NCBI GenBank assembly: GCA_963782555.1
Contig: CAWAKB010000004.1
Span: forward strand, 762,236-826,235
Origin: Hyphomicrobium_A sp963782555
Lineage (GTDB): Bacteria; Pseudomonadota; Alphaproteobacteria; Rhizobiales; Hyphomicrobiaceae
Direction: 5' to 3'
DNA: 64,000 bases
Of this stretch, positions 27,301 to 35,749 are shown piece by piece. Numbering within the stretch: the first letter of the stretch is position 1; every line of letters starts with the position of its first letter. Both the position numbers and the translations under genes were made by a program. Under the pieces are notes generated by a model, which saw nothing but the letters and a program-made list of their open reading frames with translations, made no database searches and was not told the DNA's origin.

Positions 27301-28726
27301 CGGTGAGGATCAGAGTACCGCTACCCAACTGGGTGAGCGTGCCGGTGCCGCTGATGACGCGGGAATAGGTCAGGTCGTCGCTGCGGTTGAAGATGAGTGC
27401 GGCGTTGTCGACGATATTGCGGGCCACGCTGCCCGTGGTACCCCCGTTGCCGATCTGCAGCGTGCCGGAGCTGATCGTCGTGTTGCCTGTGTAGGTGTTG
27501 TCGCCCGTCAGCGTCAGCGTGTTGGCGCCGCTCTTGGTGAGCGCGCCGGTGCTGCTGACAACGCCGCCAAAGGTCAGGTCATCACTGCGGTTGAAGTCGA
27601 GCGTACCCTTGTCGACGACATCGCCCTGGATCGATCCGGTGGTGCCGCCGTTGCCGATCTGCAGTGTCCCGGCGCTGATCGTGGTGCCGCCTGTGTAGGT
27701 ATTGTCGCCCGTCAGCGTCAGCGCGTTGGAGCGGTTCTTGGTGAGCGCACCGGTGCCGCTGACAATGCCGCCAAAGGTCAAGTCGTCGGTACGGTTGAAC
27801 TCGAGCGTAGCGTTGTCGACGACGTTGCCCACGATCGATCCGGTGGTGCCGTTGTTGCCGAGCCGCAGCGTGCCTGCGTTGATCGTCGTGCCGCCGGTAT
27901 ACGTGCTGTCGCCCGACAGCGTCAGCCTGCCGGCTCCGGTCTTGGTGAGCGCGCCGCTGCCGCTGACGACCCCGTCATAGGTAAGAGTATTGCTGCGGTC
28001 GATCGCCAGCACGCCGTCGTTGAGCACGTCACCCTGGATCGAGCCACGCGTGCCGCCGTCGCCGAGCTGCAGCGTGCCTGAGCTGATCGTCGTCCCCCCG
28101 GTGTAGTTGTCGTTTCTGGTGAGGATCAGCGTGCCGCCACCGGTCGCGGTCAGGCCTGCCGTGCCCGCGAGGGTCGAGTCGATGGTCGCGCTGCCGCCCG
28201 ATACGACGCTGATTGTGGGGGTGACCCCGCCCAAGGTCAGGGTACGGTTGTTCACGCTATAGCCAGTGACATTGAAAATGAGATCATGCGCCGTGATCGA
28301 TTGGCCAAGGGTTACCGTGCCGGCAGCCCCGCCGAAGACGGCATCATCGAGTGCGGCGTTGTTCCAGTTTTGAAAGGTAGTTCCATTGAACCAACGAGCG
28401 GTAGATGTATTCCAGGTGCCGGTGCCACCGCCGCCCGGAGTGACGCCGTCGGCAGACCACTCCAACGAGCCCGCGGTCGCGCCGCTGACCAACGCGAAGC
28501 TCAATGCAATAGCAGCCGTCAAAATCGGCAGACGTCGGGCAGCTGGCGCCCGCAGATCGCGATGGATAGGAGGCAAAGCAGCACCGACGGCGCCGAGCAA
28601 CGGCGCGCGCCGCCGCAGAATCATCCATCGGCTTCCTGTCATTGACCCGCTCATCACAGCGGGCGGCGCAAATGCCGAAAGAGCAGCGCCAATGCGGAAC
28701 AAGCTGTTGCGATCTACCCGCCGCAA
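24308..28726 (-). CDS. Autotransporter with repetitive passenger and outer-membrane beta-barrel
   Basis: A 1472-residue secreted adhesin-like protein (type V secretion). The signal region is long; MTGSRWMILRRR at 28642 or the first Met at 28726 may be the start, and the hydrophobic core is LPILTAAIALSFALVSGATAG. The passenger has about 13 passenger-associated repeats of about 67 residues, each with GTLTKTGAGTLTLTGDNTYTG-like and TTISAGTLQLGNGG-like strands, predicting a beta-helix. Residues about 1190-1472 form the autotransporter barrel, which ends in the terminal aromatic required by BamA (LTWRF). Transcribed alone. Repeats are near-identical in DNA, so copy number may vary by recombination. 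Confidence 0.92.
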   Translation of the reverse strand: MRRVDRNSLFRIGAALSAFAPPAVMSGSMTGSRWMILRRRAPLLGAVGAALPPIHRDLRAPAARRLPILTAAIALSFALVSGATAGSLEWSADGVTPGGGGTGTWNTSTARWFNGTTFQNWNNAALDDAVFGGAAGTVTLGQSITAHDLIFNVTGYSVNNRTLTLGGVTPTISVVSGGSATIDSTLAGTAGLTATGGGTLILTRNDNYTGGTTISSGTLQLGDGGTRGSIQGDVLNDGVLAIDRSNTLTYDGVVSGSGALTKTGAGRLTLSGDSTYTGGTTINAGTLRLGNNGTTGSIVGNVVDNATLEFNRTDDLTFGGIVSGTGALTKNRSNALTLTGDNTYTGGTTISAGTLQIGNGGTTGSIQGDVVDKGTLDFNRSDDLTFGGVVSSTGALTKSGANTLTLTGDNTYTGNTTISSGTLQIGNGGTTGSVARNIVDNAALIFNRSDDLTYSRVISGTGTLTQLGSGTLILTGNNTFTGDTTISAGTLQLGDATAAGSVAGDIVDNAALVFSRGNAQTYAGSVSGGGTLTKIGANTLRLTGDNTYTGITTISSGTLQLGNNSTSGSIVGNVLNDGVLAIDRSNDWIFAGDISGTGALTKTRSSTLTLTGSNTYSGSTTLSNNGSTLQGGAENTFSSASAHTLANNTVLDLFGFDQAIGSLAGTGTVTNAGAAAAILTTGGDDTDTLFSGLIQDSAGATGLTKAGTGTFTLSENNTYTGGTTIDAGTLQLGNGGNSGSVLGDIIDNGVLAFNRNNNLTLGDIISGTGALSKIGTNTLTLTGDNTYTGATTISAGTLQLGNGGTSGSIVGDVIDNGVFAINRSDTVTLGGVISGTGTLTKSGAGTLILTGENTFGGGTTINAGTLQIGNGGTTGSISGNMIDNGVFVFDRSDALTYAGNISGTGSLVKNGTGTLTLTGVNPYSGGTTINAGKLLLADAVIPAPVVALPAAFLGGNGTIGPATIAGTLAPGFSIGTVTVAGDLTFAAPGVYLVEISPTTADRTNVTGAAMLGGAVQVFAQTGIYTPGTTFTILHADGGVTGTFAELTSDFESVFLAPELSYNANNVLLTIARNGVSFASVGETPNEIATGGAVEALGSGNVIYDTVLSLTADQARHAFDALSGEVHASLSGVLVNQGLYVREAMLGRLIQASYAPDGPGQAVALAAAGPTSVAAFDTGTRMALGAGHDPGAVPDYGHGLTFWTRGFGSWGQFDGNGNAATAKRTLGGLVSGMDADVGDGWRAGLATGYIRSDVNVKARASSADVDSYLLAGYAGGRIGPLALRSGAAWTWHSIDTLRAVSFPGFYENESASYGGDTGQLFAELAYPIVTDRSSAMEPFAGLAYVHVGTDDFTESGATAALTTPGSDQNVGYSTLGVRAATTMPVFGMLVTPRASFAWQYAFGELTPELALAFASSGIAFGILGVPLARNSALLEAGLDFALGADAVLGVSYSGQLADDLQDNGVQGRLTWRF
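25950..28130 (-). repeat. Tandem passenger repeats inside the autotransporter
   Basis: About thirteen imperfect units of roughly 200 bases, each carrying the CTGCAGC/T-GTGCCGG and TAGGTGTTG-type strings on the plus strand. They encode the beta-helix rungs described for the surrounding gene. One unit around 26640-26830 is longer and different. Confidence 0.7.
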
Positions 28727-28947
28727 TCATGCCTAGACCATGTGGACTCCGGCGCCGCTAACATGTGTTAGTCTTTGACAGGAACGTCTGTATAAAGAAC
28801 AACTATCCGATATATGTTAGGGAATATCGGAATCGCCGCCGCGTAATCGCAAGCTGCTCATTTCGTTCCAACAAATGTCCGCGCGGCAGCCCCCTATCGG
28901 GAACCGCTGCCTCAACCGCGCAGGAGCCCTAACGAGTGCCACGGTTA

Positions 28948-29193
28948 CTAGTGTGGTTGGGAGTTTTTGCCCGCAAGAATGCGCTCGATAATCACAACAA
29001 CGGCGTTGTTCAGGTGGGGGCTTTGCGAACTGGCCGCTGCTTCGCGGTGCGTGGTTGCGACATCCTCGAGAATGTCGCACGCGTCCTGCTCGCTTATAAG
29101 TTTGAGGTCAGCCAAAGCAACAAGAAGCAATTCGCAGATGGCCAGCGCAGCGTATCCTGCAGCATCGTTCGGCGTCGGAAGGGGGGGCGCCAT
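28948..29193 (-). CDS. Small conserved protein, paralogue of 33972 gene
   Basis: An 81-residue protein with AAAGGA before the ATG. The helical core AALAICELLLVALADLKLISEQDACDILEDVATTHREAA and the end AVVVIIERILAGK match the gene at 33972 at roughly half of positions, which shows both are real. No domain name is recalled; the pattern of two helices plus a charged linker resembles small dimerising regulators. The pair brackets the regulator cluster at 29.4-33.9 kb. Confidence 0.7.
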   Translation of the reverse strand: MAPPLPTPNDAAGYAALAICELLLVALADLKLISEQDACDILEDVATTHREAAASSQSPHLNNAVVVIIERILAGKNSQPH

Positions 29194-29368
29194 CGGGTTC
29201 CTTTGAATTATATGGTGTATCTTCTAGTATGTGACGGGAGTTCTATAGCGGAGGCCGGTCGGCGAAGCTAATTTTCACTAGGACGTGCACAGACGCTTGC
29301 GCAATACCCATTGGAGATCTCATTTTTGCGGCGTGCCTCATTGCTGCGGCTGATCATGGGGAGGTGTG

Positions 29369-30094
29369 ATGGCGAATGGACAATTTGAGAGCTTATTGGC
29401 GAAAAAGCTGGTTACTTTTGTTCCTCTGACTACGGAGGAGCGGAAACGCCTCACCGAGCTGCAATCAAAAACGGTCAAGGTGAAGCGGGGCAAGCAACTC
29501 GTCAAAGAGGGCCAGGCCGGCCATCGGGCATTCATTCTGCAGGATGGGTGGGCCTGCAGTTACAAGGACCTCCCCAATGGCAGCCGTCAGATCATCTCTT
29601 TTCCGATAGCGGGAGACTGCGTTGGCCTGCGCAGCGTTTTGCTGCGAACCGCCGACCATTCATTCGAAGCCCTGACCGACGCCGTCGTCAGTCCGGTGGA
29701 TGGCTCACAAATGTTGCAGACCTTCAGCGACTTCCCGCGCCTTGGAGCAGCGATCCTGTGGGCCACATCGCGCGACGAAGCCATGGTCGTCGAGCATCTC
29801 GTCAGCATTGGGCGGCGCAGCGCGATCGAACGCACGGCGCACTTCTTCATGGAGTTGGCGGAGCGGCTGAACCTAATTGGCTTGGCGAAGGGGACCGAGT
29901 TCGACTGTCCGCTCAACCAGTATGTTCTTGCCGACGCGCTCGGCCTGAGCGCCATACACGTCAACCGCGTTTTGCGCCAACTACGCGAGCGGGACTTGCT
30001 CACAGTCCAGCGGGGCACCGTGACAATTCACGACTTGAACGGGCTCAGGAAGCTTTCGGGATTCCAAGGCGGCTACTTGAACTCGCGAGACTGA
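29369..30094 (+). CDS. Crp/Fnr family transcriptional regulator
   Basis: A 241-residue protein from the ATG at 29369 with GGGGAGG upstream. N-terminal cyclic-nucleotide-binding-like fold (KRGKQLVKEGQAGHRAFILQDGWACSYKDLPNGSRQIISFPIAGDCVGL), a dimer helix, and a winged HTH (QYVLADALGLSAIHVNRVLRQLRERDLL). The N-terminus lacks an FNR-type Cys cluster, so it is not an Fe-S FNR. It resembles the many FixK/NnrR-like or uncharacterised Crp regulators of Bradyrhizobium-type genomes. The ligand is unknown. Confidence 0.9.
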   Translation: MANGQFESLLAKKLVTFVPLTTEERKRLTELQSKTVKVKRGKQLVKEGQAGHRAFILQDGWACSYKDLPNGSRQIISFPIAGDCVGLRSVLLRTADHSFEALTDAVVSPVDGSQMLQTFSDFPRLGAAILWATSRDEAMVVEHLVSIGRRSAIERTAHFFMELAERLNLIGLAKGTEFDCPLNQYVLADALGLSAIHVNRVLRQLRERDLLTVQRGTVTIHDLNGLRKLSGFQGGYLNSRD

Positions 30095-30390
30095 TGCACA
30101 TTCAAGCGACACGGTCGGCCGCATTTCTTTTTCCAACTAACGCAGGTTAGCACCTGCCCAGGCGCTATATCCTACACGTAAGCGGCGGGGTGACGAATGC
30201 ATGGCGAGACGGCTTTGGACCGTCCGTGGGGAATCCGCCAACCTCTCCGGGAGCCGGTTCATCCCTCCTATCGGCTCTCGGAGAGCGTCATTGCGATCGT
30301 CGATCTCCGCACGGGATCGGATCAGGTCGCGCACGATGCGCGAAGTGTGTGCGGCTGCCAGTTTGCGCCGGGAAATTGAGCACACGAGCC

Positions 30391-31110
30391 ATGGCATCAA
30401 CCGGCCTTCAAACCCGCCCCCTCTACCTCCAGTTACGAGACGCCCTGGCCGCGCGCATAGCGAACGGGGGATGGAAGCCCGGAAAGCCGATCCCCAATGA
30501 GCTCGATCTCGCGCGCGAGTACGGAGTGAGCTCGGGCACCATGCGCAAAGCGCTCGATATCATGGAAGGCGAACGACTCATTAAGCGCAAGCAGGGACGC
30601 GGCACCTTCGTGAACGATCAAGGGTCCGAAGAGCTGGCTTTGCGGTTCAGCGCTATTCGAGACGCCAGCGGCGGACGCATCGCCGGCCAAGTGGAGTTGG
30701 GCGAGGTCACCGAAGGCGCAGCGAACGAATTGGAGTGCGCTCGGTTGCGTTTGCAAGCGCATGATTACGTCTACCGCGTTCATTGCACTCGGTTGCACGA
30801 GGATCGTCCGTTCATGGTCGAGCAAGCCTCAATGCCCGCCGCGCTGTTTCCCCGGCTTAGGGAGATTAATGGGTTTCCCCACCAAATCGCGGCCCTTGCG
30901 CAGAAGAATGGCATCCTGGTGGGCAAGGCGGAAGAACGCATTTCGGTTCGCGCAGCCACTCCGGCGGTCGCCGAAGCCTTGCGTGTCGCTCCGTCCACGC
31001 CGATCCTGGAACTGGATCGTGTCATGCTGGCGCTCGACGGGCGACCCATAGAATGGCGCCTTGGGCAATGCAATCTCACCGCGCACCACTACTTGGCCGA
31101 GATAAGCTGA
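30391..31110 (+). CDS. GntR/HutC-family transcriptional regulator
   Basis: A 239-residue protein from the ATG at 30391 (MASTGLQTRPLYLQLRDAL). N-terminal GntR winged helix at about 10-75 (PIPNELDLAREYGVSSGTMRKALDIMEGERLIKRKQGRGTFV), then a UTRA ligand-binding domain (VHCTRLHEDRPFMVEQASMPAALFP...ILELDRVMLALDGRPIEWRLGQCN). HutC-type members bind small catabolic effectors. The longer frame to 30190 adds unlikely sequence. No target operon is adjacent; the next gene is a response regulator. Confidence 0.88.
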   Translation: MASTGLQTRPLYLQLRDALAARIANGGWKPGKPIPNELDLAREYGVSSGTMRKALDIMEGERLIKRKQGRGTFVNDQGSEELALRFSAIRDASGGRIAGQVELGEVTEGAANELECARLRLQAHDYVYRVHCTRLHEDRPFMVEQASMPAALFPRLREINGFPHQIAALAQKNGILVGKAEERISVRAATPAVAEALRVAPSTPILELDRVMLALDGRPIEWRLGQCNLTAHHYLAEIS

Positions 31111-31396
31111 TCGGCCGCGCGACGTGCTCACCGCCTGGCGGGGATGGGTGACGATTTAGGACCTAATTGGACTGGGGACACCTGGGGTTTTGTCGGCTCG
31201 CTAAACTCTCGAAAGCAATTAAAATTCAAGTGAACGACTAAGTGGGACAACAGATATTCTGCCTACCGCTAACCTGGATTAGCTCTCGGCGAGTCCCTTC
31301 AGACTACTTTTTAGAATGGCCGGATATTGCGTGGCAGATGCAACGACCTGTCCCAGTGTGCAGGACGTCCAAGCCGGCGGATGCAAATCCACGGCC

Positions 31397-31798
31397 ATGC
31401 CAAAACTCGAGCGCATCACTTACGTCGAAGATGAGCCGGACATCCGCTCTATTGTAGAGATTGCGCTCTCAAAGATCGACGGTCTTATGCTCGACCTATG
31501 CAGCAGCGGACCGGAAGCTATTGGCCGAACGCCTCCATTCAAACCTCAGCTCATCATTTTGGACGTCATGATGCCAGGCATGGACGGCATTGAGACTTTG
31601 AAACGGCTGCGCGAGTTCCCGCAATTGGCGAACACGCCCGTCATCTTCTTGACTGTGAGGGCCATGCCGCGCGAAACCGACGTCCTTCGGTCACTGGGAA
31701 TCGCAGAGGTGATCACCAAGCCATTCGATCCAATGACGCTGCCTCACCGCATTCAGGAAATATGGCAACAGACCCGAAGTAAGGTTGATGCCCAATGA
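31397..31798 (+). CDS. Response regulator, receiver only
   Basis: A 133-residue receiver from the ATG at 31397 (MPKLERITYVEDEPD); the frame upstream lacks the fold. Acidic residues EDE at 11-13, phospho-acceptor Asp56 (LIILDVMMPGMDG), conserved Lys in VITKPFDP. It overlaps the hybrid kinase gene by about 11 bases, so the two are co-translated and likely partners. Confidence 0.88.
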   Translation: MPKLERITYVEDEPDIRSIVEIALSKIDGLMLDLCSSGPEAIGRTPPFKPQLIILDVMMPGMDGIETLKRLREFPQLANTPVIFLTVRAMPRETDVLRSLGIAEVITKPFDPMTLPHRIQEIWQQTRSKVDAQ

Positions 31799-33875
31799 CG
31801 TCACGTTGGAGACAGACCGTTATTGGACCTTTATCGGCATGGGAGGCGAGAGCTTAGTCTTGTCCCAACAGTCGTCTCCATCCGCAGTTGCCGACGACGC
31901 ATCCCGCCCGGCGGATGTTGCCACCGAGACGCCACGCAAAATGGCGCCGGCCGGGCTCAAATACCTACAGGACGCCATTCTCAAGAGCGCCGACTTCGCG
32001 ATCATTGCGACCGACGCCAACGGCCTCATACAGGTTTTCAACCCCGGCGCCGAGCGGCTGCTGGGGTACGATGGCAGCGATCTAGTCAAAAAGAAAACGC
32101 CAGATGAATTCCATGACTCGCAGGAAATGGTGGCTCGCGCCGAGGAATTGAGCGCCGAGTTCGCGACCGCGATCGCGCCCGGGTTCGACGCACTGGCTTA
32201 CAAGGCCTCGCGCGGAATCACGGACAAATACTACCCGACCTTAATCCGCGAAGACGGCAGCCGCTTTCCCGCCGCGGTGTCGATCACCGCCCTGCGGAAC
32301 TCTGGAACAGAAATCGTCGGCTATCTGTTGATTGCCAGCGATTATACGGCGGAGGCCGCGGCGATTGCCGCCGAACAGAAAAAGGAGCGTATGAAAGACG
32401 AGTTCGTAGCCACAGTCAGCCACGAGCTGCGTACCCCGCTCACCTCGATTACGGGTGCGCTCGGCCTCCTCACCGGCAATGCGGCCGGGACGCTGCCGGA
32501 ATCGGCAACGCGGCTAATTACGATCGCCCACACGAACAGCCAGCGGCTTGTTCGCCTGCTCAATGACATTCTCGACATCGAAAAAATGGAGGCGGGCAAA
32601 GTCGTCTTTGATTTCAAGTGCGTTGAGGTCCAATCAGTCGTCGAGCAAGCCATCGAAGAAAATCACAAGTTTGCCGAACGTTACGACGTGGGGCTTCGGT
32701 TCGATCCGAGAGCCACACCTGTTCACGTGCGGGCGGACCCCGACCGGCTCATCCAGGTCCTCACCAATCTGCTCTCAAATGCCATCAAGTTCTCGCCGCC
32801 CGGCGGAGAAGTGCTCGTCGTGGTGAAGGAGCGAGATGAGACCGTCCACATTTCCGTGCGGGACCATGGACCTGGTATTGCCGCCGAATTCAGACCTCGC
32901 ATTTTCGAGAAGTTCGCGCAGGCCGACACTGCGGACGCACGCCAAAGGGGCGGCACCGGCCTCGGGCTGAGCATCGTCAAGCAAATCGTCACGCGGCTCC
33001 ATGGCGCGGTTGGCTTCGAGGACGCACCCGGCGGCGGGACAATTTTTAACGTCGATCTCCCCAATTGGGCGAAAGCGGCGAGGACCATCTCTCATCACGC
33101 CGGGAAAGCGCACCTTCGTATATTGCTATGTGAGGACGATCCTAAGGCGGCGACCGTTCTCAGCGAACGCCTGCTGCAAGAGGGTTTTCTCGTGGATGTC
33201 GCGCTCACGCCAGACGAGGCGACCGCGCGCGTGGCAGCAACGCCCTATTCGGCTATTCTCGTTGATATGCAGCTCCCGCAAGGCGATGGCATTGATCTAA
33301 TCAAGCAATTGCGAGCGCAACCGCAGATTTACAACACGCTGCTTGTGGTCTTGTCCGCGGACCTTGTGCGGTCCGAAGCTGAGGACCGGCACCCCACGCT
33401 CCTCAACATATTGGATTGGCTCGACGCGCCAATCGACGCCAGCCACCTGATACGTGTTCTCGATCGCCCGATTGTCCGCAATCGGAACCCGCGCCCGCGT
33501 GTCCTGCATGTCGATTCCGACCAGAATGCGCTTCGTGCGGTATCCAAGCTGCTGGACGCCAACGCCGAGGTCATGTCGGTCGATTCGATTGACAAGGCAC
33601 GCCGCGCCCTAGCCACCGGCCGCTTCGACGTCGCCGTGCTGGAGGTCGCGCTGGCCCTAGGTTCGGGCTTTGAGCTGCTGCAGGAGCTGCGAGACACCGC
33701 GGGTGATACGATACCGCTCGTTGTGTTTTCGCCGCAGGACGCAAACCCGGTGTTTGCTGAGCAGATCCGAGCCGCACTCATCAATTCGCGTACTCCGATT
33801 GGTACTCTCGTGGCAACCTTGCGCAAGCGCCTGCTGGCCAGCACCGCGCCGTTCGACGATAAAATCGACAAATGA
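31788..33875 (+). CDS. PAS hybrid histidine kinase with two degenerate C-terminal receivers
   Basis: A 695-residue protein from the ATG at 31788. PAS at about 60-190; HisKA with His212 (ATVSHELRTPL); HATPase with LLSNAIKFSPPGG, DHGPGI, RGGTGLGLSIVKQI. Receiver 1 (about 443-560) has CEDD and Asp in ILVDMQLPQ, but the conserved Lys position reads WLDAPID, so it is not lysine. Receiver 2 (about 566-680) has VDSD but VAVLEVAL, with Glu in place of the phospho-acceptor Asp, perhaps locked in an active-like state. It is soluble. Its partner is the receiver encoded by the overlapping upstream gene. Confidence 0.88.
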   Translation: MPNDVTLETDRYWTFIGMGGESLVLSQQSSPSAVADDASRPADVATETPRKMAPAGLKYLQDAILKSADFAIIATDANGLIQVFNPGAERLLGYDGSDLVKKKTPDEFHDSQEMVARAEELSAEFATAIAPGFDALAYKASRGITDKYYPTLIREDGSRFPAAVSITALRNSGTEIVGYLLIASDYTAEAAAIAAEQKKERMKDEFVATVSHELRTPLTSITGALGLLTGNAAGTLPESATRLITIAHTNSQRLVRLLNDILDIEKMEAGKVVFDFKCVEVQSVVEQAIEENHKFAERYDVGLRFDPRATPVHVRADPDRLIQVLTNLLSNAIKFSPPGGEVLVVVKERDETVHISVRDHGPGIAAEFRPRIFEKFAQADTADARQRGGTGLGLSIVKQIVTRLHGAVGFEDAPGGGTIFNVDLPNWAKAARTISHHAGKAHLRILLCEDDPKAATVLSERLLQEGFLVDVALTPDEATARVAATPYSAILVDMQLPQGDGIDLIKQLRAQPQIYNTLLVVLSADLVRSEAEDRHPTLLNILDWLDAPIDASHLIRVLDRPIVRNRNPRPRVLHVDSDQNALRAVSKLLDANAEVMSVDSIDKARRALATGRFDVAVLEVALALGSGFELLQELRDTAGDTIPLVVFSPQDANPVFAEQIRAALINSRTPIGTLVATLRKRLLASTAPFDDKIDK

Positions 33876-33971
33876 ATTGACTTTTTTGGCATCTCACATC
33901 GAGTGAGGGAAAGTACAAAAAGATCGGCTAGGCGTTGCTAATAAGCGCGTCCCGAAAAGGATGGGCAAAAA

Positions 33972-34223
33972 CTAGTGCGGCGAGGCGTCCTTACCAGCAA
34001 GCATGCGCTGAATCATTGCAGCGACCGCATGGTGCCGCCCCGGCGTTTGCGAAACGATGGCGGCTTCATTGTGCGTGGTGACGACATCGGTTAGGAGGTC
34101 GCGCACGTCATGCTCGCTGATAATATTGCGGTCGGTCAACGCATAGAGCAGCGACTCGCAAATGCCGAGCGCGGCCAAGCCCTCGCAGGAGGAGTCGGCA
34201 TGCTGTATCATTTTATTGTCCAT
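33972..34223 (-). CDS. Small conserved protein, paralogue of 28948 gene
   Basis: About 83 residues if the Met at 34223 (MDNKMIQHADSSCEG) is used; the frame extends to 34280. The core AALGICESLLYALTDRNIISEHDVRDLLTDVVTTHNEAA and end AMIQRMLAGKDASPH align with the gene at 28948. No strong ribosome site is seen for either start. Function unknown. Confidence 0.65.
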   Translation of the reverse strand: MDNKMIQHADSSCEGLAALGICESLLYALTDRNIISEHDVRDLLTDVVTTHNEAAIVSQTPGRHHAVAAMIQRMLAGKDASPH

Positions 34224-34339
34224 TGGACTGCAACCATACCCTGTCAAAGAGCCCTTGAGACTGATCCAAGTTTGCTCCATCGCCGAATCTGAGCATTTTT
34301 CTTTGTGGACGCGGCTATGCCGGCAACTCCATTGCCGAC

Positions 34340-34972
34340 GTGATGGACGAGGCGCTTCAGATGTGGGCGGCGGAGAACGAGCTAATGGACCGCAATCCTG
34401 CCCGCGACGTACCTTACCTGCGCGTCCGCAGTGGCGACTACCAAACGCTCAACGAAAGCGAAATCCAACGGTTCGAGGAGCGTTGGCCCGTTGGCACTAA
34501 GGAGCGCCTTGCCTTCGCGCTGCTCCGCTATCTTGGCGTACGCCGCTCCGACGTCGTACGACTCGGCAAGCAGCACCTAAGGAATGGCTGGATCATCTTC
34601 ACTACGAAGAAGGGCGGCACGCCTCTGGAGTTGCCGATCCCGCCCGAGCTGCGGCGCGTGATCGACGCAAGCCCGACCGGCGATCTGAACTTCTTGATGA
34701 CCGAGTACAGCAAGCCCTTCACTGCAGCCGGGTTCGGCGCCTGGTTCCGCGAGCGCTGCGACGCAGCCGGTCTGCCAAACTGCTCAGCACATGGCCTGCG
34801 CAAGGCCGCCGCTACCTCGCTCGCCGAGGCTGGCGCCAGCGCTCACCAGCTCATGGCGTGGTTCGGTTGGCGGTCGCTGAAGGAGGCCGAGCGCTATACG
34901 CGCGCCGCCAATCAGAAGAAGCTCGCCGCGAGCGTCGTCCCCTTGTTCGGGAGGGCCAAAGATGGAACATAA
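34340..34972 (+). pseudogene. Truncated tyrosine recombinase (C-terminal catalytic part)
   Basis: About 210 residues of catalytic domain with all key residues: Arg in GVRRSDVV, Lys in the hairpin TTKKGG, HGLRKA, Trp in WFGWRS and the nucleophile Tyr in ERYTRA. It is closely similar to the C-terminal half of the complete integrase at 49610 but lacks the N-terminal arm- and core-binding domains, so it is probably inactive. The first residues (ALQMWAAENELMDRNPARDV) correspond to the middle of the intact protein. Att-like site B follows within about 80 bases. Confidence 0.8.
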
Positions 34973-35158
34973 GTGTCCAACCTCGCGTCCCAGCGAGTGT
35001 CCAACCTTTGCTAAGTGCCTGTTTTTATGGAGACTTCTAGGTAGGCTGGCGCCCCGTAGGGGACGGGATAATTCAGATCCATAAGTTATTGATATTACGC
35101 ATCATTTTGTGACTGCTACTGCTACGCACAGTAGCAGATCGGAGTAGCAGTTTCCAGT
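34968..35158 (+). repeat. att-like site B with arm repeats, core and hairpin
   Basis: Two direct AGTGTCCAACCT repeats (about 34973-35010), then the core GGCGCCCCGTAGGGG at 35048-35062, then ATTGATAT and a hairpin with CTGCTACTG / CAGTAGCAG arms. From the core through the hairpin this is about 80 percent identical to 62232-62340 (site D). It lies immediately 3' of the recombinase remnant. Confidence 0.65.
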
Positions 35159-35521
35159 ATAGCTATTTTGCGCTCCTGATGGAGGAGCCCGAGGCTTTTC
35201 GTTGCGAGCTTTGGAGGCTCCGGCCACGAGGCATGTGTCGAAGCACTTTGCGAGTGTGCTTCGACTTAGCCCCTCTGCAGTGGCCGCGATGGCGAGTTAC
35301 AACCGGCTCATATTTTTTTGGGCGGGCTGCAATTGGCTATTTCGATTCCATCGGCTGATTTCGAACTATGCGGTCTGGCCATTCGCGCCACTGATGCTGC
35401 TTGGTCGGAACTTCAGGCCATGTCGCCAGATCCGGTAGACCCGCTTGACGCACCCTTTCGCGACAAGCTGATGCATCAATGCGACCGCGGAACACCTACG
35501 GGCGGGCTACAATTCTCGAAT

Positions 35522-35713
35522 GTGCGGTGCGTTCTGGGGTTGAGAGTGTCTGGCCTGCGAAGCTTGTTTGTTGCGATTTTCCTCCTTCTCGCGCCCGGCA
35601 CCGCAATTGCCACTGAGGGGCCGGCGGTAGCGGGGCCTATTGGCGGGACCGACGTTCGATCGGCTATGCTGCCCGCGCCGGGCCCTCGTACGCTATGTAT
35701 TCCAGGGTACTGA
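35522..35713 (+). pseudogene. Remnant of an exported transporter-like protein N-terminus
   Basis: The frame from GTG 35522 reads SLFVAIFLLLAPGTAIATEGPAVAGPIGGTDVRSAMLP, a signal peptide followed by the start of an outer-membrane 'transporter' (SphA / phenol-degradation MetA-like) as I recall it. It ends after about 63 residues, while such proteins have about 300. Probably a fragment left at an element junction. Confidence 0.4.
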
Positions 35714-35749
35714 CGACCATTTTTCCAGTGTTTGGGTCAGATTTCATCC

